Positions 7,783 through 16,682 of a DNA stretch of 64,000 nucleotides are shown one piece after another (positions within the stretch are counted from its first letter, which is position 1; every line of letters begins with the position of its first letter). The notes below the pieces were generated by a model. The model saw nothing but the letters and a program-made list of their open reading frames with translations. It made no database searches and was not told where the DNA came from. The position numbers and the translations under genes were made by a program. The stretch comes from Methanoprimaticola sp047501175 (GTDB lineage Archaea; Thermoplasmatota; Thermoplasmata; Methanomassiliicoccales; Methanomethylophilaceae): assembly GCF_047501175.1 (NCBI RefSeq), contig NZ_JBEQWH010000007.1, forward strand, positions 39,520 through 103,519. The letters run 5' to 3'.

Positions 7783-9116
7783 AGATCGGATTGGAGATCC
7801 ATGTCCAGCTCCCCACGAGGAGCAAGATGTTCTGCTCGTGTCCGACCACCGAGGCCGAAGGACCCAACACCCATGTGTGCCCCGTGTGCCTCGGGATGCC
7901 CGGGTCCAGACCGGTCCTGAACCGGAAGGTCCTCGAGTACGGCATCATGCTGGCAAAGATGCTCGGGTGCAAGGTCTCCGACACCACCTGGTTCTCGAGG
8001 AAGACCTACTTCTACCCCGACATGTCGAAGAGCGTCCAGATTACGCAGTACGACAACCCCATAGGGGAGGGCGGGGTCTACTACATGGATGGGAAGAAGC
8101 CCATCAGGATCACCAGGATACACGTCGAGGAGGACCCCGGGAAGACCAAGAGGGTCGGCGACCTGTCCTCGCTGGTGGACTACAACCGCTCCGGCATCCC
8201 TCTGGCGGAGATCGTCACCGAGCCGGACCTGAAGAGCCCGGCGGAGGCCAGGGAGTTCCTCAAGCAGCTGATAGAGGACATACGCCATGTCATCGACCTC
8301 CCCGGGGACGGGGAGCGCAGCATCCGCTGCGACTGCAACATATCGGTGGGGACCGAGAGGTGCGAGGTCAAGAACGTCACCGGTCTGAAGAACGTCGAGA
8401 GGGCCCTCACGTTCGAGGTGCTCCGTCAGACGAAGATACTCCGCGCAGGCGGGAGGATCGAAAGGGAGACCAGGCGCTTCGACGAGGAGCGCGGCGTCAC
8501 AATATCCGTCAGGAAGAAGGAGTTCGAGGCCGACTACGGGTACATAGACGAGCCGGACCTCGGGGTGTACAACATCAAGGACCTGGCAGACGGCATAAGG
8601 ATCAAGGAGAGCCCCCAGAAGATGGCGCTCAGGATGTCGACCCAGTACGGCATAGACCAGAAGATGGCCAAGCAGCTGATAGCCACGTCCATCGGGCTGG
8701 CGGAGATCTTCGAGAAGGTCGCGGGCGACCACGATGCCCAGACGGCCATCAAGTGGGTCGCGGGCCCGATCAGCGCCAACTGGAAGGCGATGGAGTCGGC
8801 GGGCAGGGACCCGGCGGAGGCCGTCGCATCCATCGAGAGGTTCGTCAGAGGGGAGATCACCGATGCCGAATGCTCCATGGAGATCAAATGCGCCATGACC
8901 GGACAGAGCGCCGAGGCCGCGAAGGGAGCGTCAGAGGACCTGGACAAGGTCGTCTGCGCATACCTGGACGAGAACCCGGGCGTCGTGGAGGACTACAGGA
9001 AGAACGAGAAGGCGGCCAACCGCGTCATCGGATTCGTGATGAAGCAGTCCGGCGGGGCCCACTCCTCTGCCGAGGTCCTGGAAGCGGTCAAGAGGAACAT
9101 AGAGTCCAGACTCTGA
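7779..9116 (+). CDS. gatB: Asp/Glu-tRNA amidotransferase subunit B
   Basis: 445 residues. GatB activates the misacylated tRNA with ATP and delivers the amide. The opening MKIGLEIHVQL, the zinc-site cysteines (CSCPT and HVCPVCLGMPGSRPVLN), the YFYPDMSK and QYDNPIGEGG blocks and the C-terminal YqeY-like tail (residues about 300-445) are all present. Asn and Gln decoding both remain possible for GatCAB; archaea usually use GatDE for Gln, so Asp-tRNA(Asn) is the more likely substrate. The aspS gene lies next to it on the other strand. Confidence 0.95.
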   Translation: MKIGLEIHVQLPTRSKMFCSCPTTEAEGPNTHVCPVCLGMPGSRPVLNRKVLEYGIMLAKMLGCKVSDTTWFSRKTYFYPDMSKSVQITQYDNPIGEGGVYYMDGKKPIRITRIHVEEDPGKTKRVGDLSSLVDYNRSGIPLAEIVTEPDLKSPAEAREFLKQLIEDIRHVIDLPGDGERSIRCDCNISVGTERCEVKNVTGLKNVERALTFEVLRQTKILRAGGRIERETRRFDEERGVTISVRKKEFEADYGYIDEPDLGVYNIKDLADGIRIKESPQKMALRMSTQYGIDQKMAKQLIATSIGLAEIFEKVAGDHDAQTAIKWVAGPISANWKAMESAGRDPAEAVASIERFVRGEITDAECSMEIKCAMTGQSAEAAKGASEDLDKVVCAYLDENPGVVEDYRKNEKAANRVIGFVMKQSGGAHSSAEVLEAVKRNIESRL

Positions 9117-9125
9117 ACATCAAAC

Positions 9126-9141
9126 GCGGAGGCGACTCCGC
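9126..9141 (+). terminator. Hairpin after gatB
   Basis: GCGGAG-GCGA-CTCCGC, a perfect six-base stem with a GNRA loop, starting nine bases after the gatB stop and followed by a pyrimidine-rich stretch (ACCTTCCCTTCTC). Confidence 0.5.
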
Positions 9142-9284
9142 ACCTTCCCTTCTCAAAAACACCCGTGACGGGAAACATCAAGGACTCTGTGTGATAAGGG
9201 TACAGAGCCAGTTAATCCTCCCAGATGCACCAAGCTCTGCGATATCGCGATAATCCGCTTGTATTTAACTTTTTAAAATCGGTA

Positions 9285-9305
9285 TAAAAAGGGCCCGAAG
9301 GCCCT
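9285..9305 (-). terminator. Terminator of aspS
   Basis: Read on the minus strand: AGGGCC-TTCG-GGCCCT followed by TTTTAT. A perfect six-base stem with a UUCG loop and a T run, five bases past the aspS stop. Confidence 0.7.
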
Positions 9306-9309
9306 GGTT

Positions 9310-11133
9310 TCAGTTCTCCTCGTCCATAGGCTCCTCGATATCGCCGATGTCGAGGTCGCCCGCGAGGGAGAGGATCTGCAGCTCCTCCAGCTTGTCGTCG
9401 TCCACCTTGGACGGGGAACCGTCCAGAAGGGAGATGGCCCTCCTGTTCTTGGGGAACGCGATCACATCCCTGATGGACTCCCTGTTCAGGAGGATGGCGC
9501 ACAGCCTGTCTATCCCGATGGCTATCCCGCCGTGTGGCGGAGCACCGTAGCTGAGCATCTCCACGAAGTATCCGAAGTTCCTCTCGATCCTCTCGTCATC
9601 GAGACCGAGCTTGTGGAACACGGCCTTCTGAAGCTCGGGATCGTGGATACGGAGCGACCCGGAACCGAGCTCGTTCCCGTTCAGGCACAGGTCGAAGCAG
9701 GCACCTCCAACGTAATCGTCGTCGAGGTCGTTCTGCGGAAGGACGAACGGGTGGTGGAACGCATCGTATTTCCCGGAGACGGGATCGATCTCGAACATGG
9801 GACACTGGTCCATCCAGAAGAACTGGAACTCGTTCTCGGGAATGAGCCCGAGGTCCTCCGCGATCTTCTTCCTGAGGAATCCAGCGCTCTCATAGGTGGC
9901 CTTCCAGGGTCCGGCCACTATGAACAGGAGGTCGCCCTCCTCTGCGCCCATGGTGACCTTGATGTTCTCGAGGATCTCGGGTGTGAAGTACTTCACGATG
10001 TTGCTGTTAAGCTTCCCGTCCTCGCACCTCATCCATGTGAGACCTCCAAGCCCGACCTTCTTGGCGTACGCGATGTACCTGTCGACATCGTTCCTTCCGA
10101 CCTTGCTTCCGGCGATGTCGGCCTTGAGGTTCATTCCGGCGACGATGCCGCCCTCGGCAAGGATGTTCTGGAAGATCTTGTACGGGGCATCCCTGACGAC
10201 GTCGGTCAGCTTGGTGAACTCCAGGCCGTACCTCATGTCGGGCTTGTCGGACCCGAAGCGCTCCATCGCATCGCGATAGGCGATGTGTGGGAACGGCGTC
10301 GGGAGGTCCTCTCCGTAGAGGCCCTTCCACATCGTGCTGACGAGGCCCTCCATCATGTCCTGGATGTCCTTCATGTCCACGAAGGACATCTCTATGTCCA
10401 GCTGGGTGAACTCGGGCTGACGGTCCTTCCTGGAGTCCTCGTCGCGGAAGCACCTGGCCACCTGGTAGTAGCGGTCCATGCTTGCCACCATCAGCATCTG
10501 CTTGAACTGCTGAGGGGACTGGGGGAGCGCGTAGAACGTCCCGGGGTGGATCCTGGAGGGGACTATGTAGTCCCTCGCGCCCTCGGGGGTGGACCTTCCG
10601 AGGATGGGCGTCTCGATCTCGAGGAACCCGTTCTGCTCGAGGTACTGCCTGACGATGTGCACGAGCCTGCTCCTGAACACTAGGGCCTGCGCCATGTCGG
10701 TCCTTCTGAGGTCCAGGTACCTGTACTTCATCCTGATGTCCTCGTCGGGAAGGACGCCTTCCTTCTGGTCCCCCAGCTCGAAGGGGGGAAGCTTGGACCT
10801 GTTGAGGAGCTCGGCCTCGGTTATGAGGACCTCGATCTCCCCGGTGGGGTTCCTGGCATCCTCGGTGCCCTCGACCCTGTTCCTGACGGTACCGTTGATC
10901 TGGACGCAGGACTCGCGGGAGAACGTCCCGATGGTCTCCTCCAGACGCTTGGCGTCGACGCCGGCAGGCAGTGCCTCCGGATCGAATACGACCTGAGTGA
11001 TCCCATACCTGTCCGCCAGGTCGATGAACGCCACTCCTCCGTGATCCCTGGAGAATCTGACCCATCCCTGAAGACATACCTCTTTGCCCAGGTCCGCGGA
11101 CCTGAGCTCTCCGCAGGTGTTTGTTCTTCTCAT
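9310..11133 (-). CDS. aspS: Aspartyl-tRNA synthetase, bacterial type with GAD domain
   Basis: 607 residues, the length of bacterial AspRS and far longer than the usual archaeal/eukaryal type (about 430). The order is bacterial: OB-fold anticodon domain (RTNTCGELRSADLGKEVCLQ onward), class II motif 1 (FLEIETPILGRSTPEGARDY), motif 2 (YYQVARCFRDEDSRKDRQPEF), an inserted GAD domain (about 290-420) and motif 3 (GAPPHGGIAIGIDRL). It charges tRNA(Asp) and, together with GatCAB next door, probably also supplies Asp-tRNA(Asn) for amidation. The ATG at 11133 gives the standard bacterial N-terminus; a TATA element (TTTAATAA, about 11168-11176) makes the upstream ATGs less likely. A UUCG-loop terminator follows. 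Confidence 0.95.
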   Translation of the reverse strand: MRRTNTCGELRSADLGKEVCLQGWVRFSRDHGGVAFIDLADRYGITQVVFDPEALPAGVDAKRLEETIGTFSRESCVQINGTVRNRVEGTEDARNPTGEIEVLITEAELLNRSKLPPFELGDQKEGVLPDEDIRMKYRYLDLRRTDMAQALVFRSRLVHIVRQYLEQNGFLEIETPILGRSTPEGARDYIVPSRIHPGTFYALPQSPQQFKQMLMVASMDRYYQVARCFRDEDSRKDRQPEFTQLDIEMSFVDMKDIQDMMEGLVSTMWKGLYGEDLPTPFPHIAYRDAMERFGSDKPDMRYGLEFTKLTDVVRDAPYKIFQNILAEGGIVAGMNLKADIAGSKVGRNDVDRYIAYAKKVGLGGLTWMRCEDGKLNSNIVKYFTPEILENIKVTMGAEEGDLLFIVAGPWKATYESAGFLRKKIAEDLGLIPENEFQFFWMDQCPMFEIDPVSGKYDAFHHPFVLPQNDLDDDYVGGACFDLCLNGNELGSGSLRIHDPELQKAVFHKLGLDDERIERNFGYFVEMLSYGAPPHGGIAIGIDRLCAILLNRESIRDVIAFPKNRRAISLLDGSPSKVDDDKLEELQILSLAGDLDIGDIEEPMDEEN

Positions 11134-11327
11134 AAGAGCGCCTCTTAATATGGTGGCCATTCGCCACACTTATTAAAGACATGCGCACGCGTGATGCCAC
11201 TGTCCCATCCTTCGATCGGATCCTGACCGGCATCGCACCCGCGGATTCACGAGTGCGATACATCCCCATCAGAATCGATAACGATACCGAGACCGTGGAT
11301 TGCTTCGATGGACTGCATGTTCCAGAT

Positions 11328-11891
11328 TCACTTGCGACATCGCTCGCTCTCGCCTGAATGACGATCACTGATGTGGCTGTACACCCATTGGATCGCAATA
11401 TCGAAAGACTTCGGCACGTCCACATGCGATATGCTATTGCAGTATACCGCACCGGTCGATGGGTCGTATATCACTCCGTAGACATGGGCCGAAGGCGAAT
11501 ATCCCGTCGAATGACCAATCTTGTCATATGAGATGGCCTCGGGAGAATTTGCCACAAGCAGGACCGGATTCCCGTTGTCCACCAACGCCTTCACGTCGTC
11601 ATACACTGTGCTCTGATCCTGAGCCTCTACCCAAAGACCGTCAAGCACGACTATGTCGTCCGGACCTATGGATTCGAATGTGCTCTGGAAGGTGATTGAT
11701 TCGTTAAAACCGTTCGATCTGGTCATTGGACGATCTGTCAAAACAACAATGTTACGATTGTTGTCAGTAATCTCTACAAAAGCAGGATTTGCTACATCAT
11801 TTGCTGCAACATCATCTGCATCGGTCATACAAGGTGACAAACATGCGATTATGAAAACCGCCAGTGTCCCCAATACGGCCGTCTTATTCAT
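11328..11891 (-). CDS. Secreted hypothetical protein
   Basis: 187 residues. A signal peptide is clear: MNKTAVLGTLAVFIIACLS followed by a small-residue stretch near 20-30. The mature part has an alternating beta/helix look (IVVLTDRP, DIVVLDGLWVEA, PVLLVANSPEA) but I do not recognise a family. It is probably exported. The gene is followed downstream on the same strand by no other gene for about 190 bases; the next gene upstream on the strand is another secreted small protein, so the pair may be related in role. Confidence 0.55.
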   Translation of the reverse strand: MNKTAVLGTLAVFIIACLSPCMTDADDVAANDVANPAFVEITDNNRNIVVLTDRPMTRSNGFNESITFQSTFESIGPDDIVVLDGLWVEAQDQSTVYDDVKALVDNGNPVLLVANSPEAISYDKIGHSTGYSPSAHVYGVIYDPSTGAVYCNSISHVDVPKSFDIAIQWVYSHISDRHSGESERCRK

Positions 11892-11943
11892 ATTTCATTC
11901 CTCCTTTCCAATACAACTTGTTTTAATCCTTGTTTTTACGTCA

Positions 11944-12522
11944 TCATTGTCCCATCGGAAGATCCACATACACGTGTATTTTGTTACCATTATCAAATCC
12001 GACAAGAAACTCAGCTTGTGTCTGATCGAGGTTCATACCGTCTATTGATTCTATATGAATCATGAACGTCCCATCATCCCTATACGCACAGTCATGATAC
12101 TTCTCAATGAGCAATGAATTACTCATAGACCCCCCATTCCATGACAATGTCGTAGCATTCAGACAGGCCCCATCAGGATGTACATGGTCTGTCCTAACCT
12201 CAGTCATATAAAAGTCATGATATGTGACAAACTCGATCCAGGACGGATCTACAGGATCCTCGTAATATTGCAGAACGATATCTCCCGCAAACCCGCTCCC
12301 CGACCTATATATGGCTATTGTCCCCGTGATCCAAGTATCGTTATCATCACTATCCAGGCGGAAACTTTCAGTAACGATTGAACCGCGATGGAAAACTGGA
12401 TGGTCTCCTGGCCTAATTCCTGTATCCTCTGTATCATCTTGAGAAAGATGGATTGCGACTGCTGCCATTACCACAACCACCACGACAACAACGACCACCA
12501 ACCACTTTGATTCGTTCCTCAT
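11944..12522 (-). CDS. Membrane-anchored extracellular hypothetical protein
   Basis: 192 residues. The N-terminus is one membrane helix containing ten consecutive valines (residues 9-18), then an acidic linker (SQDDTEDTG) and an extracellular domain of about 160 residues rich in beta strands, Asp and Thr. There is no cleavage site of the usual kind, so it is more likely anchored than released. I do not recognise the domain. A TATA element (TATATATAG region, about 12553-12562) lies 30-40 bases upstream. Confidence 0.55.
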   Translation of the reverse strand: MRNESKWLVVVVVVVVVVMAAVAIHLSQDDTEDTGIRPGDHPVFHRGSIVTESFRLDSDDNDTWITGTIAIYRSGSGFAGDIVLQYYEDPVDPSWIEFVTYHDFYMTEVRTDHVHPDGACLNATTLSWNGGSMSNSLLIEKYHDCAYRDDGTFMIHIESIDGMNLDQTQAEFLVGFDNGNKIHVYVDLPMGQ

Positions 12523-12619
12523 CGTGCATCACAATCACATTTTGTTTTAACACTATATATAGCTCAAAAACTATGGAATATTTTGAAATATTGTATAACC
12601 ATATAAACAACACAGAACA

Positions 12620-14192
12620 ATGAAGATTTTAATAGAGAGACGCGGAGCCAAGGACTACGTGTACCTATACACATCCAGAAGAGTCGCGGGGAAGGATACA
12701 CCGGCTGTCATCAAAAGATACGTAGGGATCCTCGATCCCGACACGGGACTAGTCGCTCCGAAGAAGGTCCCTCCGGAGGAGTTCCTCACACACATCCATG
12801 ACGGGGAGTTCACCTGCGCCGAGCTGGGGAACGTCCTGATGGCCAGGAAGGCGGCCGAGTCTCTAAGGCTCGGAGAGACCTTGCAGAACAGGTTCGGAGA
12901 CAGGTCTGACATGCTGCTGGCGATAATCCTGACCATGGCCATGGACCCCGTGCATGCCATGAGGTTCATGGAAAGCATGCCCAAATACTACCTGGATGAC
13001 CTGCTGCATAAGGAAAAAGTTGTAAGGGCGGACGTGGACAGGGCACTCACGGCCCTGCAAGACAGGTCCGCGTCCGCATCCACGCTGGACCGGGACGAGA
13101 GACACTATATATTCGTGCTCTGGGACTCGCCTGACCTGCACGGTGCCGACATCCATCACGAGAGTCCCAGGAGGATATCTTTCGAGGGGATGGTGTTCCT
13201 GGTAACGGATGTCGAAGGGAACCCGCTGATCGTCCGCTCCCTCGGTGCCAGGATGGACCATGTGGAGTCGCTGAGGATGGCCGTGCAGCATGCGGAGATG
13301 TCCGGGAGGGACAACATACTCGCCCTCGGAGAAGGCATCACACTCGAGACGATGTCATCGTTGACACTGCACAACACCCGTTTCGTCTCGGAGGCGGACA
13401 GTCTGTTGGACATCCCGGAGGTGTATTCCCTGTGCGTGGACGCCCCAGCGGATGGGTGGTCCGAGGTGGCGGAGAACGGCAGACCCATCTACATGCGCGA
13501 GACCTACATCGACATGGCGATAGACAGCACAGGATGGCATCTTTCCGGAACGAACGAGATGGGGGAGCGCCGTGGCAAGGTCCGCATGAAAGCCATCGTC
13601 TGGTACGATCCGGACGACTATGAGACCGTCAAGACGGAACTGAACGAGAGGGTCCGTCTCAGAAGACGCATCCTGGAATCGATCGATGGGGAATCGGCCA
13701 ATGAGGTCCTCGGTGACGGAAGCATAGAGTCGCGCTTCGTCACCCTGAATAGGGGCCCGGACGGGGTACCCTCCACGTCCATACGCAGGAAAGAGCTTCG
13801 GCAGGCGGCGATACGCTCCAGCGTCCATCTCTTCATAACCAATCGCGAAGGATGGGAGGAGTGCATGAAGTGTTCCAAGCTCCGTCGCGTCATGGAACTG
13901 CACGCAGGTCCGATCATAGAGGCCGCCGGTAACCCGAAGGACAGGTTCAGATACGGCTACGGGACCCTTGCGCTTCTCGCTATGAAAGTCCGCATGCAGC
14001 TGGAACAGATGCTGTCGGAGTCGGGGTATGAGGGGATGTCTGCGGACGATGCGTTCAGGATAGCGTCATCGTATCACGTTGTCCGCGTGAACGGACACGT
14101 GTACCGCAGCTCGATCACAAGGGAGGCGAAGAAGCTGTTCGACGCCCTGAACGTAGAGCTCGATCATCGAAACGGTCACCGATGCGCAATGA
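12620..14192 (+). CDS. Transposase-derived protein, paralogue of the 659-2281 gene, frameshifted at its C-terminus
   Basis: About 520 residues align end to end with the protein at 659-2281: YVYLYTSRRVAGK...YVGILDPDTG, then the helical region with RFGDRSDMLLAI, a core strand (MVFLVTDVEGNPLIV) and a C-terminal REAKKLFDALNVEL matching RRAKRILDAFGVDT of the paralogue. None of the three catalytic acids of a DDE transposase is recognisable; the second Asp block reads ILALGEGIT. After the FDALNVEL block the open frame runs on to 14725, antisense through the lrp gene. In the next frame the same DNA reads IETVTDAQ and stops at 14190-14192, close to where the paralogue ends. A one-base insertion near 14160 therefore seems likely. 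Coordinates are for the inferred original gene. Confidence 0.5.
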
Positions 14193-14266
14193 ACGACGCG
14201 AACGTCCGCGGGAACGCAGATCCCCCGGGCCCCTGTAGACCCTCCCATGAGGTATGGGTCGGGAGT

Positions 14267-14734
14267 TCACTTCTCCCCGAGTATCGGAGGGATGTACGAG
14301 AACGGGTCCTTCGTGATGTTCAGGATGACGGCGGTGTTGGTCTTCCTGACGTCCTTTATCGCGTTGATCTCCTTGACGACCTCGGAGAACTCGTCCCTAT
14401 CGATACACGCGATCCAGACTATGCAGTCGCTCTCTCCCGTGACATCGAACACGGAGATCACCTGAGGGATCTTCGAGATCTCGTCCTGCACGGTCTTTAC
14501 GTTGTCCGCATAGACGCTGACGAGCCCCATGTACTCGTAACCGAGCGTCATGTAGTCGATGCTCGCGCGATATCCGTTGATGACGCCCTTGGCCTCGAGG
14601 TTCTTGACCCTCTGTATGAGTGTGGTCGGGTGCACATCGAGCTGCTTCGCGAGCTGCCTGTAGGAGCCCTGGCTGGACCTGCACAGGAGCTCGATTATAC
14701 GTTTGTCCAGTTCGTCGAAGTCTGAAAGAGACAT
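14267..14734 (-). CDS. Lrp/AsnC family transcriptional regulator
   Basis: 155 residues. An N-terminal winged helix-turn-helix (DELDKRIIELLCRSSQGSYRQLAKQLDVHPTTLIQRVKNLEAKGVI, given here as a region at residues 6-51) is followed by an RAM/ACT-like effector domain (GYRASIDYMTLGYEYMGLVSV onward, residues 53-145). Such proteins form octamers and respond to amino acids. The target is unknown. It is divergent from alaX, with only 64 bases between the two starts, so it may control alaX or itself through that shared region. Confidence 0.88.
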   Translation of the reverse strand: MSLSDFDELDKRIIELLCRSSQGSYRQLAKQLDVHPTTLIQRVKNLEAKGVINGYRASIDYMTLGYEYMGLVSVYADNVKTVQDEISKIPQVISVFDVTGESDCIVWIACIDRDEFSEVVKEINAIKDVRKTNTAVILNITKDPFSYIPPILGEK

Positions 14735-14798
14735 TTGAATCGTCTTCCCCGAATCCGGAAGCGCATTTATTAAAGTTGTGCGATTGATGAGGGTCCAT

Positions 14799-15989
14799 AT
14801 GACAGACGAGATCTTCAGAAGGGACGGATACGGCTTCGAATTCGAGGCAAACGTCATCTCCGCGGAAGGGGACAGGGTCATCCTGGACAGCACCGCGTTC
14901 TACCCCGGAGGGGGCGGACAGGTGTGCGACATCGGAACGATACGCGGGAACGCGGTCGTCGATGTGTTCCTGAACGAGGACGGAGACATAGTGCACAAGG
15001 TCCCTCAGCACGACCTGAGGCCGGGCGAGAGGGTCTGGTGCAGCGTGGACTGGGACAGGCGCTACGACCTCATGCAGGGCCATACCGGGGAGCACCTCCT
15101 GTTCTGCTCCCTCAGGAGGCAGTGCCCCGACCTGGAGATAACCAAGATATACATCTCCCCGGAGAGCAAGTACGTGATCGTCAACCACGACCTGGACTGG
15201 GACCAGGTCCAGGCGGCGGTGGAGTTCGCCAACCAGGCGATCAAGGACAACCTCCCGGTGACCCGCAGCGTCATGGACAGGGACGACCCGGACATCGAGA
15301 GAGTCAGGATAAAGCTGGACAGGATACCCGAGGACGAGGAGATCACCGTCGTGGCCATCGGGGACATAGACCTCTCCGCATGCAGCGGGATCCATGTCAT
15401 GGAGACGTCCGAGCTCGAGCTTCTCCTCGTGGACCGCAAGGTCTCTGCCGGAAGCGAGGGCACGGCGATACACTTCAAGGTCGGGGATGCGGCGAAGAGG
15501 GAGGCGCTGGCACTGTCCAACATCGCACTCCGCATAGTCGACGGCATCGGATGCAAGAGGGAGGACTCCCCCAAGGCCGTGGCCAACATGAGGAGCGAAC
15601 TGGAACTGAAGAGCGGACTGCTGAAGCAGGCCACCAGAAGGCTGGCGGAGTCCATGGTCCCGAGACAGATGGGAGACGTGGACGTCTACTGCGGGACTCT
15701 TCCCGGGACGGACCGTGCCGCGATGACCGACTTCGCGGAATCCGTGAAATCCAAGGGAGGGGTGGCCATCATCGTCGGAGAGACGGAGACCCTGTCCGTC
15801 ATAGTGGCGTCCGGGACCCCCGCAGTGGATTGCAAGAAGCTCCTGTCGGACGTCCTCGGACGGTTCGGGGGCAGAGGGGGCGGGAAACCGGATTTCGCAC
15901 AGGGCGGCGTGCAGGACAGGTCCCTTGCGGACGAGGTCCTGAAGGCGCTGTCCGACGCGACCGCCGATATGCTGGGTCGCTCCGATTAA
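14799..15989 (+). CDS. alaX: Alanyl-tRNA editing protein AlaX (long form)
   Basis: 396 residues, the long AlaX type. It hydrolyses Ser-tRNA(Ala) or Gly-tRNA(Ala) made in error by AlaRS. The zinc-binding editing motifs are intact: HTGEH (His95, His99) and CSGIH (Cys195, His199). An N-terminal beta-barrel (STAFYPGGGGQ) precedes them and a C-terminal DHHA1-like domain (FGGRGGGKPDFAQGG, near 355-370) follows a helical linker. The ATG at 14799 is preceded by GAGGG and by a TATA element (TTTATTAAA, 14765-14773). Confidence 0.9.
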   Translation: MTDEIFRRDGYGFEFEANVISAEGDRVILDSTAFYPGGGGQVCDIGTIRGNAVVDVFLNEDGDIVHKVPQHDLRPGERVWCSVDWDRRYDLMQGHTGEHLLFCSLRRQCPDLEITKIYISPESKYVIVNHDLDWDQVQAAVEFANQAIKDNLPVTRSVMDRDDPDIERVRIKLDRIPEDEEITVVAIGDIDLSACSGIHVMETSELELLLVDRKVSAGSEGTAIHFKVGDAAKREALALSNIALRIVDGIGCKREDSPKAVANMRSELELKSGLLKQATRRLAESMVPRQMGDVDVYCGTLPGTDRAAMTDFAESVKSKGGVAIIVGETETLSVIVASGTPAVDCKKLLSDVLGRFGGRGGGKPDFAQGGVQDRSLADEVLKALSDATADMLGRSD

Positions 15990-16052
15990 ACCGGCATTAA
16001 CAAACGCGGAAAGGACACACACCTTAAGAATGACTAGGAGATTCCTCGGCAC

Positions 16053-16412
16053 ATGGGTGGAATGAGAGTAAACGACCGCCAGATGAAACAGGCCATGAAG
16101 AAGATGGGGATCAAGCAGTCCGCACTTGACGGAGTGACCAAGGTCGTCATCAAGACCAAGACGGCGGAACTCGTCATCAGGAATGCGGAGGTGGTCCGCG
16201 TCGAGATGGGTGGCACCGTCACGTACCAGGTCACGGGTGTCGAGGAGGAGCGTTCCATCGGAGAGGATGGCGTTGCCAGGCCCACATTCCCCGAAGAGGA
16301 CATCGCCCTGGTGATGTCCCAGGCGAACTGCGACAGGGAGAAGGCGGTGGTAGCGCTGGAAGCCACTGACGGACAGCCTGCCGAAGCGATCATAAAGATA
16401 ATGACGGAGTGA
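16053..16412 (+). CDS. nac: Nascent polypeptide-associated complex protein (archaeal NAC)
   Basis: 119 residues. The N-terminal NAC domain (MKQAMKKMGIKQSALDGVTKVVIKT region, residues 11-60) dimerises and binds ribosomes and nascent chains; the C-terminal UBA domain (EEDIALVMSQANCDREKAVVALEATDGQPAEAI region, residues 80-113) is the usual archaeal arrangement. A weak TATA (CCTTAAGAATG) about 27 bases before the ATG fits a leaderless start. hypC begins six bases after its stop. Confidence 0.92.
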   Translation: MGGMRVNDRQMKQAMKKMGIKQSALDGVTKVVIKTKTAELVIRNAEVVRVEMGGTVTYQVTGVEEERSIGEDGVARPTFPEEDIALVMSQANCDREKAVVALEATDGQPAEAIIKIMTE

Positions 16413-16417
16413 TTGGA

Positions 16418-16648
16418 ATGTGTCTAGCAATTCCCGGAAAGATCGTGAACATCGACGGCAACATGGGCGACATCGACTTCGGTGGCGTCACCAGGAAGGC
16501 CAACCTCTCGATGGTCGACGCCGAGGTCGGGGAGTGGGCCGTCGTCCATGCAGGGTTCGCGATCCAGATCATGGACGAGGAGGACGCCCAGGAGACCATC
16601 AGGCTCTGGAACGAGGTCCTCGACAGCGAGAAGACCACATCCTGCTGA
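16418..16648 (+). CDS. hypC: [NiFe] hydrogenase maturation chaperone HypC
   Basis: 76 residues beginning MCLAIPGKIV, the invariant HypC N-terminus with the essential Cys2. HypC carries the Fe(CN)2CO unit with HypD to the hydrogenase large subunit. The likely client encoded in this window is EchE (43692-44771), whose metal-binding cysteines are intact. The other hyp genes are not in the window. It lies directly behind NAC, so the two are probably co-transcribed. Confidence 0.93.
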   Translation: MCLAIPGKIVNIDGNMGDIDFGGVTRKANLSMVDAEVGEWAVVHAGFAIQIMDEEDAQETIRLWNEVLDSEKTTSC

Positions 16649-16679
16649 TCGGGATGCGGGGTCCGACCCCGCCCCGATC
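16647..16679. terminator. Shared terminator between hypC and the DUF2188 gene
   Basis: A long interrupted hairpin: GATCGGG (16647-16653) pairs with CCCGATC (16673-16679), and CGGGGT (16657-16662) with ACCCCG (16666-16671). It fills the gap between two converging genes and overlaps the hypC stop codon. Confidence 0.55.
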
Positions 16680-16682
16680 GAC

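Noticed and set aside
14193..14725. C-terminal continuation of the transposase-derived reading frame
   Set aside because: It runs antisense through the lrp gene, has no match to the paralogue, and the expected ending is found one frame over at 14192.
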